Below are positions 48,554-58,310 of a stretch of DNA of 64,000 bases, piece by piece. Within the stretch, counting starts at the first letter, position 1. Each line of letters begins with the position of its first letter. Made by a program: the position numbers and the translations under genes. The DNA is from Rosa chinensis (lineage: Eukaryota; Streptophyta; Magnoliopsida; Rosales; Rosaceae): the NCBI RefSeq assembly GCF_002994745.2, contig NC_037089.1, forward strand, positions 82,422,347-82,486,346. Direction: 5' to 3'. The notes beneath the pieces are model-generated. The model did not search any database, was not told where the DNA came from, and worked only from the letters and a program-made list of their open reading frames with translations.

Positions 48554-49333
48554 CTAAGCTAGGTCAGCAGCTCCGAATGGGTTGAGGCTGAGCTCAAGAG
48601 AAACAGGTGAGCCACTGTTGTAACTGCCTGAGCCACCGGAATAGTAACCAAATGTGCTACCTTCCTCGGATGTAGTCTTCGGGTTACCAAGGATGTCTTC
48701 ACCGTGCTCAGGGAACAGGGGAAGAGTCTCGACCTCCTGGTGATCTCCTCCACGTCGTTCCATGAATGATGGTCCTCCTGTTGTACAAAAATAGGTAGTA
48801 TTGGTATTAGCGTTGAAAGGTGAGGAGGAATATGGGTCAACACCATAGCCGACGCATGACCTAAGGGTTAGATCGATCAATCCATCATCACCAGTAGAAC
48901 CAGTGGAATCAAAGTTGAGATCGATGGATCTGCCACCATCAGTAGAACTTGTGGATCCAAATTTGAGATCGAGGGATCCACCAACCCGAACGTTCCGAAT
49001 TTCCTTCAACTTCTGCCTCTCACGAGCCTTGAGGTTCTGGAACCAAAAGAAGACGTTCTTGTTCTCGATCTGCCCATACGGTTTCAGATGGAGACAGATC
49101 CCTTGAATCTGCTCTGGAGTTGGGTTTTTAAGCGCCCTGTCGTAGTAAAGCTCCTGGAGGATCCTCAGTTGAGCTGGTGTGGGAGTCCACCGGTTATTGG
49201 TTGGCCTGATAGGCGTGTTGGTACTACTCCCGGCTGCTTGGTCGTTTCCTCCATCCTCGACTTGTTGCTGGGCTTGTAGTTCCATTTGCTGTTGGGTTTG
49301 AAGCTTCATTAGTTGCAGAGTTCGTGGTTCCAT
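48554..49333 (-). CDS. Intact WUSCHEL-clade homeobox gene carried by E3
   Basis: 259 codons with no stop or frameshift. In order: a glutamine-rich N-terminus with repeated QTQQQ/LQAQQQ (residues 10-25), a WUS-type homeodomain (about 47-110, RWTPTPAQLRILQELYY and NVFFWFQN), three short LDLKFGS / IDLNFDS / IDLTLRS motifs (121-158), the WUS box TLPLFPEH (203-210) and the EAR-like SLELSLNP (245-252). That layout defines the WUS clade, nuclear factors that repress differentiation through TOPLESS-type corepressors. The recognition helix reads QNLKARE, whereas WUS has QNHKARE. The ATG is shared by all three copies. No intron is present, whereas plant WUS genes such as the Arabidopsis one have introns, so capture through an RNA copy is possible. 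It is antisense to E3. It may be expressed or simply young. Confidence 0.93.
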   Translation of the reverse strand: MEPRTLQLMKLQTQQQMELQAQQQVEDGGNDQAAGSSTNTPIRPTNNRWTPTPAQLRILQELYYDRALKNPTPEQIQGICLHLKPYGQIENKNVFFWFQNLKARERQKLKEIRNVRVGGSLDLKFGSTSSTDGGRSIDLNFDSTGSTGDDGLIDLTLRSCVGYGVDPYSSSPFNANTNTTYFCTTGGPSFMERRGGDHQEVETLPLFPEHGEDILGNPKTTSEEGSTFGYYSGGSGSYNSGSPVSLELSLNPFGAADLA

Positions 49334-49631
49334 GGTGATGAGTTGAGAGAAAGTGAAAATTGAAGAACGAAGTTTGTTGAGTGTTTAAGGGAAAGTGTGG
49401 TTAAAAGGATTGAAGTTGATAAAGTGGAGTTGGGGATCTGAAGTTCTCAGATGAAGGAAGAGGTTGAGTCTTTCAGATGGAAGAAAAGGATCTGAGAGAG
49501 AAGGATTGAAGATTGGTGAAGGAAAGACTGGAGATTTGAGAAGAGAAGGCTGAAGAGTTTGAGAGAGAATGGCTAAAGCTCGGAATGAAATTCTTTTCCT
49601 TTAGAGTGAACAGTCGTTTCCTCAGAATGTA

Positions 49632-49643
49632 CCTATTTATAGA
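49632..49643 (-). promoter_or_regulatory. TATA box of the E3 homeobox gene
   Basis: TCTATAAATAGG on the minus strand, about 300 bp before the ATG, with a CT-rich leader between. The position is conserved in E1, which supports promoter function. Confidence 0.7.
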
Positions 49644-49924
49644 ACGAGGTGAGCAGATCTCCACCGTTGGATGAACGATCTCAGAAATTCAATCTACGCG
49701 TTGGATTAAAAGTTGCCTGAAAACACGGAAAGGCTGTTGGCGCATGGAGAGCGTGTAATGGGACCGAGGGAATCTCGAGGCGCTGTGGCAGACAGCTTTA
49801 GCCGAAAGTAAAAATTGACTGCCGTAAATCACGGAAGGGATAAGCCGTGGCAAGTGGGCCCTACCTGGACTTGTCTCGGATCAATGCACTCACTGTAGTT
49901 GTGGGTGGAGGCCCGGTGGGCTGA

Positions 49925-50105
49925 GTTTCTGAAATAGTTTTGGCGAAATTCATGGGCCGGATTCTACAACAGTTTTGGATATGTTGGGCCGGATTTCTGT
50001 AACAGTTTTGGACATGTTGGGCCGGATTTCTGTAACAGTTTTGGATACGTTGGTCTGGATTTCTGCAACAGTTTTGGGTGTTTTGGGCCGGTTTGTTGAA
50101 ACAGT
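49925..50105 (+). repeat. 33-bp minisatellite upstream of the E3 homeobox gene
   Basis: Same unit as at 5871-6066 (GGATATGTTGGGCCGG, ATTTCTGTAACAGTTTT), about four to five copies. Confidence 0.85.
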
Positions 50106-50152
50106 TTGAAACCGCTTGGTTTAAATAAAAGGATTGGTATGGATATTAACGT

Positions 50153-50491
50153 GAGCAACTCGTGCTCGAGTGGTTGAGTGTAGAGTTCGTGTACAAGAGG
50201 TCTGAGGTTCGAACCTCGCCTCTCGTTTATTTTTATTATGTTTGTTTATGACATAATAAGTATAAAATTTGTACACATTCTATTAAGCACAGCTTGTGCT
50301 CCAGTGGTTGGGGGCAAAGCTTTTGTACAACAGGTTAAGGTTTCGAACCTTGCCTTCTGTTTTATTTATTTATGTCACTTGTGACATAATAAATATAACA
50401 CATGTGCATATATTAATGAGAGCAGCTCCTGCTTCCGTGGTAGGGAGCAAAGTCTTGGTGTATAAGGTCGGGAGTTCGAACCTTACCTCTT
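50153..50491 (+). repeat. Tandem tRNA-like modules (E3)
   Basis: Three modules start at about 50153, 50286 and 50417. The first and third have intact GTTCGAACC B boxes; the second reads TTTCGAACC. The A-box side is GCTCGAGTGGTTG in the first and more degenerate in the third. Order and spacers are as in E1 and E2. Confidence 0.75.
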
Positions 50492-50716
50492 ACATTATTT
50501 TTTTGAATCGTGTATACGCTCAGTATAGGGACGTATTTTTATACATCAAGTCATATCCTTGGTGTATACGCTCAGTATATGGACGTATTTTTATACGTCT
50601 AATCGTATCCTTGTAGTTTTCTACAGTTTATTCTGTATAAACTACAGAAAACTTTAATCGGGAGGAATGGCCTCGCGATTAAATTTCGGGACGAAATTTC
50701 TTTAAGGAGGGTGGAT

Positions 50717-52874
50717 TGTAATACCCGCAATTTGAATTTCGTCTCGTAATATTGTGCAAATTGATTTATGTGCTTTTGCACGAATATTGCTCGAAAAAAT
50801 TCATCATTTTGAATTAATCGAAGTTTCGAAATATTCGTTTTGACAAAAAGCTCGAAACTATTCGATTCAAGAAAATTGACTTTTTCTACGTAAGGAATTT
50901 GGGAAAATTTCCTTCATGAAAATTGTAGAGCTCGTCGATACGATCGCGTGCATATGCGGAACACAAAAATTGGAGTTCGTATGAATTAGTTATGATTTTT
51001 TGAAAATATTTCCAGTTTAGTATAAATTTCCAAAATAGGAAATTTCCAAAATCATTTTTCTGGGTTTCCATTTCGGGAAACCCCGAAACCCATTCTCTCT
51101 CTCTTCCTCACGAAACCGAAGACGACGGAAAACAGAGCAAAGGAGCTCCGGCCGATTTCTCCACCCTCCGGCCACCAAACGATGCCAAACCACCACCCTT
51201 GCCTTCGCCTCGACGCCTCCTCTCCACCGGACTCGATCGTTTCCACCGGGAAAGCCTCAAACTCCGGCAGACTGGAGTTGCTAACTTTGAAACAAAAACG
51301 GACAATCCCGTTTTTCTCCTAGCTCCGGCCACCAAAATTTCCGATCCTTAGCTTCATGAACTCCCCTCAACTTGCTGATCATCATTCTAGAAGGATCGCA
51401 CCTGGAGTGACCGGTTTCAAGTTCGTCGGAGCTCGGTCGGTTTTCGATCCGAAACCAAAATCTTTCCATCGGGATATCTCGAGCTGTAGTGCATCGTTTT
51501 GATTGATTCTTGATCTAGTGGGTTCGTCTTGATGTTCTTAACAACTCTCTAGAAGGAATCGAGGCCTGAAATTGAAGTTTTTACGTCGAAAATCGAGCTC
51601 GCCGGTTTCTGCATTTTCTCGCCGGTTTCTGGAAATTTTCCGGCTACCTTCATACTGTTCATGGTAATTTTCGACCCCTTCCGGTCATTTTCAGACTTCG
51701 TGCTAGTTATGAAAATTGTTAGGCTTGATGAGAGGAAGAGGAGCAGCCAGGCCCCGACACCATTGGCGGTGGTCGGCGACGGCTCTGCCCTTTTTCCGGC
51801 GACCCTTTTTCGGCCACCTCGGGGGTCAAAAATGTGATTTCTTTACAGTTTTAGATTCTACGTTTCGATACGATCGTTTGCATATATAATTCATAATTTT
51901 TGGATATCGTATGATTTAGTTATGAATTTTTACGTTTCGATCGATATCGATAATCCAATTAATGGTTTTTGAAGATCGGACCGTCCGATGGACTTGTAGT
52001 TTTGATATGTTGATCGTATGACTGTCCCGGTGACTTTGTGAGGTCACGGGTGAAGATCCGACCGTTGGATCTTCGTATAATTGTGAATTAGTGATTTGGA
52101 AGGCGATTCGTGAGAATCCGACCGTCGGATTTTCATGAAATTTTGTAGATACGTTTATCAGGACGATTCAGGAAGATCCGACCGTTGGATCATCTTTATT
52201 TTTGGATCCGACCGTTGGATCGTCTTTATTTTTGAATCTGATCGTTGGATCGTCGTATAAATCCGATCTGACCGTTGGATCATTGTATAAATTCGATTAG
52301 ACTGTCAGATCGTCATTTATTTTATTTTATGAGTTGTTGGCTAAATTCAAGTCACTTATGATTAGGTGTTTGACGGTTTGATTTGGCGGACGAATTGTGA
52401 TTCTTATTCGAGTTATAAGAAGACGCAGCGGGATTAGAGGTGAGTAAACCGCACATGGTTCATTCACGAACCGGAGTTCTAAATATTTATATTTAATGCT
52501 ATAATATTTATAGCTGTTAATACATATGCGAATGACTTTATACATAAATAAAATATACGTGTTGTTGGGTTGTGTTGAGTTTATTGTTGAAAAGCAACAT
52601 ATTGTGAGAGGTGTTGAGTTTATTGTTGAGAAACAATATATTGAGAGAAGTGTTGAGTTTTATTGTTGAGGAACAATAAATTGTTGGGTCATGAGGTGAC
52701 CATGGCATACTATCAGGGAACCACGCTCTCGCGCTGGGTAGGTGGAACTGATAGTATTAAATCGTGAACCACGCTCTCGCGCCGGGTAGGTGGAAACGAT
52801 CAGTTAGAGCTCTAGTCTGTCTGCCTAATGTTGTGTGACCTTATGAGCGAAATCGAGAGTAACTCATAAGTGTG

Positions 52875-52906
<32 letters not shown>

Positions 52907-53451
52907 AGAGTGAGAAAGTGATGTGGTTTTGTGGTGACCTTATGAGAGAAATTGAGAGTAACTCATAAATGTCTATATATATATATATATATATATATTT
53001 GAGAGTGAGAAAGTGAGGTGGTTTTGTGATTGTGATATTATTACAATTTCATTTGCTTGAATTGAAATTGTTATATTAAAATTGTGCAATCCTTTCGTTT
53101 ACTCATACGGGCTGTCAAGCTCACCGGGTTTGTTGCAATCCCGGTACACTATTTATATTGTGTAGCGGGAAATCCTACAGGTCAGGAGAATCGAGAAGGT
53201 GATCAGGCTGCTTAGAGTTGTGGCATTTGAGTTACAGCATTATTGTGAGTTTCGTTATGTTCATTTTGAACTTATCAATTTGGAATTTGTGATAGTGTGC
53301 TGTAATAAGAAATTGAGGAGTTGGGTATTGTAATATTGAGTGGTGTGAGGCGTATTACTCTGAAAGAAAAATTTAGATTGGTATTTGTATTTTTTTTTAA
53401 TTATTTCATGTTTCGGATTTGAATTTATTATTCAAAATTCGGGGCGTGACA
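50717..53451 (+). repeat. E3 3' LTR
   Basis: 2735 bp. It resembles the 5' LTR with scattered substitutions and some indels, including longer TA runs (52866-52905, 52975-53000). It ends 52 bp from the NB-LRR stop codon. Confidence 0.92.
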
Positions 53452-53503
53452 ATTACAATCGAAGGAAAAAAAAAGTAACGAAATGATTGAATTGAGTGCT
53501 TAA

Positions 53504-56245
53504 TTACCTCCATTTTGATGGAGAAAGATCTTTGAATCCATCAGATTGGTAGCTTCCTGGATGCCGAGAATAATGAATGACTCCAACATGCTTTAAATCC
53601 TCACGTCGTTCGCTGTCTGTTTCAAACTCAGCAATGAATTCATTGGGCATGTCAAATAGAAGCAATTCTTCCAGCAATTCAAGATCACCACTTGAAAATG
53701 GAAGTAACTTCAAATCCGGACATCTCGAGATGGTTAGCTTCTTGAGCATAGGCATTGCCTTCTCACCTATTGAGATCAAATTTAGCTTATCAAATTTGTC
53801 TATACTTAATGCCACTAGTTTCTTGAAAGTTTCATCTCCGAAACCCAACACCTGGCCAGTGTAATAGTCAACCAAATCGAGCTCCATGAGGTTGGGCAAA
53901 TCTTGAAGGGCCGTAAGTGGCTCAGCGTCAGCATCCATCTTTGACCATTTTAAACCAATCTTTTTGAGACTGGTAAGCTTGGGAATCCACTCTGGTACCC
54001 TTTTTAGCCGCCCTTTTAAATATAGATGTTGGAGAAGGAGAGGCGGGGAGCCGGATTGCATGTGATCCAAGTCAAGATATTCATCCTCGCTTGTTGCTCT
54101 TACATCCAATGTCGAAAGATCATCCATTTTCTGAATGGTGCAACACAATTCTCTTCCATCTTCTCTATGAAGATCTACCAGCCCCAACCTTCTAAGATCT
54201 TTCAACTCTCCTAAGGCTTTCAAGAATTTTTTGTTGGTGTTTACCTTAATCAGAGACAACTTTTGTAACGAATTTGAAATAGATAAAGCACTTATTTTGC
54301 TAGTAGAAAACTCCACTCCTTGTGCAGCTCCAAACATCATATTATTGTTGACAGCATTGCAATACACCAAAAGGTGGCGCAAATGGTGGAGTTTACCAAT
54401 CCCTTTTGGCAAATTGGTCACCAGGGTGTCTTTAAGTTCTAAGGTTTCCAACAATCCAAGCTTCTCTATGGATCTTGGAACACTTTCAATGTTGGTTTGC
54501 CTGACACTCAAGTACCTTAATAAGGTGAGACTAATTACAGATTCCGGAAAGTTCACCAATTCAGGTACACCTTGCAAACCGAAGACCCGTAAGAGCTTAC
54601 AGGCTTTAAGCACCATATGAAGCTCAGACCTATTGGCTGTCTGCCGGAAAACTAGTAAGGTACGAGTATGAGTCATACGACTCAGGTCTATGTTCCTTAA
54701 CAAATTGATATCACACTGAACTGAAAGGCGTCGAATTTTCTCACCTGAATCCCGAACAATATTTCCAACACTCTTGGCTTCCAAAACAGTGATGAAATGC
54801 TTTGCTTTGGAAATGATGAACTCACGAACAAGGTTGGAAACACGACAATTCTTGACTCGTCCATCGATTTCCCTCGCACTGACCACAACCAAATTTCTGT
54901 CAATGAGATTAGTCAGAATAGTCTGTGCAACTGCCTCCACCGTTTTTACTCCGTCTGGTCTCACAAATCCTTCGGCTATCCACAACCGTATTAGCCTCTC
55001 TCGGCTGATGGTTTCGTCTTCTGGAAACATACCGAAGTACAGGAAACATTCTTTGTGATTGCTTGGCAGATCCCTATAATGTGAAATACTGCTAGCAATG
55101 GAGAGATCGGATCCTAGTGTGTCATGCATCTTCTTCCACTCAACTGCTACTCTCGGCGTCCTTGCTAGCAAAGTGCCGATTTGTGAAATTGCCCAGGGCA
55201 TACCTTCACACCTCGTTACAATCTGTTCAGCCCAGTCCTCCAGATGGGTTGGACAAATATTTCGTACAACATCAGGAAAGGCCTTCTTGCAGAATAGCTG
55301 GTTGGCTTTCTTCGATGATAACCCAGCACACAAATCATGAATATAATTGGAGGAAACCGGAGCTACATCAATGTTCCGAGTAATTACGATTAGTTTACTA
55401 CCCTCCGTTTTTGGTAGTGCATTTACAATGGATTCGAAAGCTTCGTGGCTCCAAACATTATCCAGGACAACCAAAAACTTCTTATTCTCCAAAATTCTTC
55501 TCAGTTTCTCTTGAAGGTCACTGATATCTTCATGAGGATCTACTTCCTGCTTAAATCTTCTTAACAACTTCGGCAGGAGTTGGTCAAGATCGAGTGGCAC
55601 ATCAATCCAAGCTTGAAAATGAAACAAGCTGCTGACCCTTTCGCTTTGGTAAACATTCTTTACGAGTGTAGTTTTGCCGGAGCCTCCAGGACCTACAATC
55701 ACAATTGTCAAAAGCTCTGGATTTCTTTCTCCCAAGTGTTGGAAAAGTCGTGTTTTCTCTTCATCATAGCCCACTATTTCATGGTCTTCAAGAAATCTGT
55801 GGGTCAAAGTTGCCCCCTGAGGTCCTGTGCTGGAGCTTGGGCGGCCTTCTTGGGGACCATTTGAATGTACTGAATCTAGTAACGTAACCAAATTCAGGTC
55901 TCGTTCCAGTTCATCAATGCTGGAGGATAACTTACTGCTTGCTATCCAGTCGGGGATGAAATGATCAACGTTGTGCGCCAGCTTAGAGAACCGATTGGTA
56001 TGGGAATGCTGTGAAACCTGAAGCAGGTACTCGTTAATAGCATCCTCAATATTACAAGCCAAATCTTGGACCTGTTTCTCCCTAGCTTGGGGATTTGTGT
56101 GATTATCCCACTGTTGCAACCTCGCCAAACAATTCCGGGCCCTTTCAAGATCCTTACGGACACTACTCGTACGACTGTGTAATTGGTCGGTGCAGATTAT
56201 CGCCGTCTCAACTAACAGCAATGCGGCTGAAATAGCATCAGCCAT
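53504..56245 (-). CDS. CC-NB-LRR disease resistance protein
   Basis: A single exon. I chose the ATG at 56245 (start MADAISAALLL, typical of CC-type proteins, 913 residues); an in-frame ATG at 56281 would add 12 residues. Using numbers from the upstream ATG: coiled-coil region about 13-150 with an EDVID-like NIEDAI (77-82), P-loop GPGGSGKTTL (197-206), kinase-2 KFLVVLDNVW (268-277), RNBS-B SKLIVITRN (295-303), GLPL variant GMPWA (360-364), RNBS-D CFLYFGMFPED (412-422), MHD position VSN (481-483), then leucine-rich repeats from about 560 to 890. It is an RPM1/RPP13-like intracellular immune receptor, and length and order are complete. Unusual points are VSN for MHD and LDN for LDD in kinase-2. 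Confidence 0.95.
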   Translation of the reverse strand: MADAISAALLLVETAIICTDQLHSRTSSVRKDLERARNCLARLQQWDNHTNPQAREKQVQDLACNIEDAINEYLLQVSQHSHTNRFSKLAHNVDHFIPDWIASSKLSSSIDELERDLNLVTLLDSVHSNGPQEGRPSSSTGPQGATLTHRFLEDHEIVGYDEEKTRLFQHLGERNPELLTIVIVGPGGSGKTTLVKNVYQSERVSSLFHFQAWIDVPLDLDQLLPKLLRRFKQEVDPHEDISDLQEKLRRILENKKFLVVLDNVWSHEAFESIVNALPKTEGSKLIVITRNIDVAPVSSNYIHDLCAGLSSKKANQLFCKKAFPDVVRNICPTHLEDWAEQIVTRCEGMPWAISQIGTLLARTPRVAVEWKKMHDTLGSDLSIASSISHYRDLPSNHKECFLYFGMFPEDETISRERLIRLWIAEGFVRPDGVKTVEAVAQTILTNLIDRNLVVVSAREIDGRVKNCRVSNLVREFIISKAKHFITVLEAKSVGNIVRDSGEKIRRLSVQCDINLLRNIDLSRMTHTRTLLVFRQTANRSELHMVLKACKLLRVFGLQGVPELVNFPESVISLTLLRYLSVRQTNIESVPRSIEKLGLLETLELKDTLVTNLPKGIGKLHHLRHLLVYCNAVNNNMMFGAAQGVEFSTSKISALSISNSLQKLSLIKVNTNKKFLKALGELKDLRRLGLVDLHREDGRELCCTIQKMDDLSTLDVRATSEDEYLDLDHMQSGSPPLLLQHLYLKGRLKRVPEWIPKLTSLKKIGLKWSKMDADAEPLTALQDLPNLMELDLVDYYTGQVLGFGDETFKKLVALSIDKFDKLNLISIGEKAMPMLKKLTISRCPDLKLLPFSSGDLELLEELLLFDMPNEFIAEFETDSERREDLKHVGVIHYSRHPGSYQSDGFKDLSPSKWR

Positions 56246-56290
56246 TTTTTGTCTAGAAAGACAAATTTCTAGCTTGGACAAAATTGCTTC

Positions 56291-56512
56291 CTAGGTGGTG
56301 AGACTGGAAACTGAATTGGACTTTTGATTTAGTAATTCAGGGGATAATAGATCTATTGGGAAATAAAGAGATATGGCACGAGCCTTGTACAAATAAATCT
56401 TAGAACAAAAAAAGAACTCTAAGCCAAAAGAACAACCAAATTGGGAAAAAACTGGAAAAGATCGATAAGGAGGTTTGGAGAGGAAGAGGTTTATGGAATA
56501 ATTTTGGTGCAT
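56291..56512 (-). other. Upstream open reading frame in the NB-LRR leader
   Basis: It is a 73-codon frame that starts at ATG 56512, inside the predicted leader, and stops 45 bases before the MADA start codon. The peptide has no recognised domain. If the leader is unspliced this frame would be met first by ribosomes and could lower translation of the receptor. An intron in the leader would remove it. Confidence 0.4.
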
Positions 56513-56590
56513 GAAGGCTTCATATGAAAGCTGTCAGTACTTGTGTAGTTGTGTTGGTACTATATTTGTACAGTGCTGGTGTGAGTACTA

Positions 56591-56598
56591 TATTTATA
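56591..56598 (-). promoter_or_regulatory. Probable TATA box of the NB-LRR gene
   Basis: TATAAATA on the minus strand inside CTCTATAAATATAG, about 345 bp before the MADA start codon. Transcription would start near 56560. Confidence 0.55.
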
Positions 56599-56609
56599 GA
56601 GATACTGAG

Positions 56610-57200
56610 AAGCTTTAGACAAATAACTAAAACAGCAATTATCTTATTTTATTCTTTTATTTTATTTTCTTTTAAATAAGTATACCTCATAATTATTGAT
56701 CAATAAGATGTCATTGTTACTCTCAATTATCCTATTTTATTCACCAAAATATATGCGAAGTGCATATGCAACTTGTAGCTCTTAGAAATATTAACTCTGG
56801 TTGAAAAGTCGATTCAAATATAAACACAGATAATTTCCTTGGGAATAATTAACATTATAGAGAGTACTACTCGTTGATTTATATAGGCATTAGATTAATA
56901 CCAAGATCACAACCAACTCTTTTTTTTGTTTCGAAGTTATTAAGAGAAAAAATAAATTTATCGTTAATTGGGTATTTCATCTGTCATGTCCGACTCGATA
57001 AAATGGATTGTCCACACATAAAGAGGTGGGTCATAATTATTACGGAAAACCAGCATGGCCAAATGATCTTTTATATATTTTTCCAGTAGTAATTTTAGGT
57101 ACTATTGCATATAACGTAGGCTTAACTGACTTTTAAGTTCTTATCAATAACTGAAGAGAAGAAAGGGATTCAAATTTCGCGTCTTAAATGATTAAATGAA
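56610..57200. other. Intergenic, no gene seen
   Basis: AT-rich sequence upstream of the NB-LRR promoter. Open frames are short and unremarkable. Confidence 0.6.
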
Positions 57201-57530
57201 ATGGGCAGACTAGAATTAGTCGTGTTCTATGAAATATTATAGTATATATGGTAGAAAGAAATATCTGAATCTTTATTTGAACACAACAAATGCCCAAATA
57301 ACATAGAAAATTATAAAGAGTACAATGCAATATATAGAAAACACGGTTTTCCAGTCAATACTATGACCATGAAAGAGCGGTCCTCCTCCTCTGCCTAACT
57401 GTTATGAAAAATTCCCATCATACCATATCGAACATCATATTTTATATTAAAAGAAGACTATTCCGTTCAAACAAGCTGGACATGCATGCAGAATCAATTT
57501 GTCATTTAGCTTTCTTTATCCACCACCACC

Positions 57531-57535
<5 letters not shown>

Positions 57536-57571
<36 letters not shown>
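57536..57571 (+). repeat. CT microsatellite (first repeat unit)
   Basis: A CT run of about 17 dinucleotides. The later units have CA followed by CT runs at 58793-58823, 59703-59742, 60624-60655, 61535-61572 and 62466-62488, each different in length. Confidence 0.95.
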
Positions 57572-57576
<5 letters not shown>

Positions 57577-57849
57577 GACCAAAATATTGAGTTTCGAGGA
57601 AATATTGTGGTCCCGAAAACGGAAATATCATGGATATATCGATTTCGGTAAATAATCAAGAAAGATGATGGATATTTGAAGAAAAATATGAAAATTTTAA
57701 GTAAAACGTTTGGATATATGTTTGTTTTTATCAATTATCTAATATATATGAAAAGAAAACCTTGAATAAACATTGTTATATAATGAGTTGTAATAATTTA
57801 AAATGAAACAGTAAATGCTGAATCGCCGACAACTCTTAAATTTTTTGAA

Positions 57850-58018
57850 GGGTTAAATACTACTTACTCCCTATACTTATAGGGTTTCATCGTTTCAGTC
57901 TCTGACCTTCGAATTTTACCTAAAAAGTCCCTGAACTCCCAATTGGTCCCTGCCGTCAAGCATCGGTCAAAAACTCTATTATTTTCCCCTAAAAAGTCTA
58001 TTATACCCTCATTTACTT

Positions 58019-58057
<39 letters not shown>

Positions 58058-58310
58058 CTTCCCCCCTTTTTTATTTTTTATTTATTTTATTTTTTTCTTT
58101 TTACATTTTCTTCGTCCAGCACTCTCGCCTCCTTATGTTCGTCTCCCCATCAAGATGGTTCCAATCCACAAACATTCAAGAGGTGAAATGAAAAAAAGAA
58201 ATAAAAGAGAGAGAAAATAAATTAAGAAGAAAAAAAAGTAAGTGAGGGCATAATAGACATTTTCAATAACTTTAACAGAAAAAATGTAACAGAAAAAGTA
58301 ACTTAGAACC
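57850..58310. mobile_element. Candidate fold-back/MITE-like insertion in the repeat array
   Basis: This block interrupts the first repeat unit and is absent from the others. It contains an inverted repeat: AAAGTCTATTATACCCTC near 57998 and GAGGGCATAATAGACATTT near 58245, around a TA run (58023-58053) and CT-rich DNA. Exact ends and target duplication could not be fixed. Confidence 0.5.

Larger units (their letters stand above)
34021..53451 (+). mobile_element. E3: WUS-carrying LTR retrotransposon with intact homeobox frame
   Basis: It begins TGTAATACCCGC and ends GGGCGTGACA, flanked by ATTAC (34016-34020 and 53452-53456). Its parts are a 5' LTR 34021-36774, primer site 36778-36789, an internal region, purine tract 50704-50716 and a 3' LTR 50717-53451. 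A copia element (38519-48193) is nested in the internal region. The homeobox gene (48554-49333, minus) is intact. Its LTRs form a subfamily distinct from E1 and E2, so the captured gene predates the split of the subfamilies. It lies 52 bp beyond the stop codon of the NB-LRR gene. Confidence 0.94.

Noticed and set aside
53577..55864. Several plus-strand frames opposite the NB-LRR gene
   Set aside because: Shadows of the long minus-strand coding region; no domain of their own.
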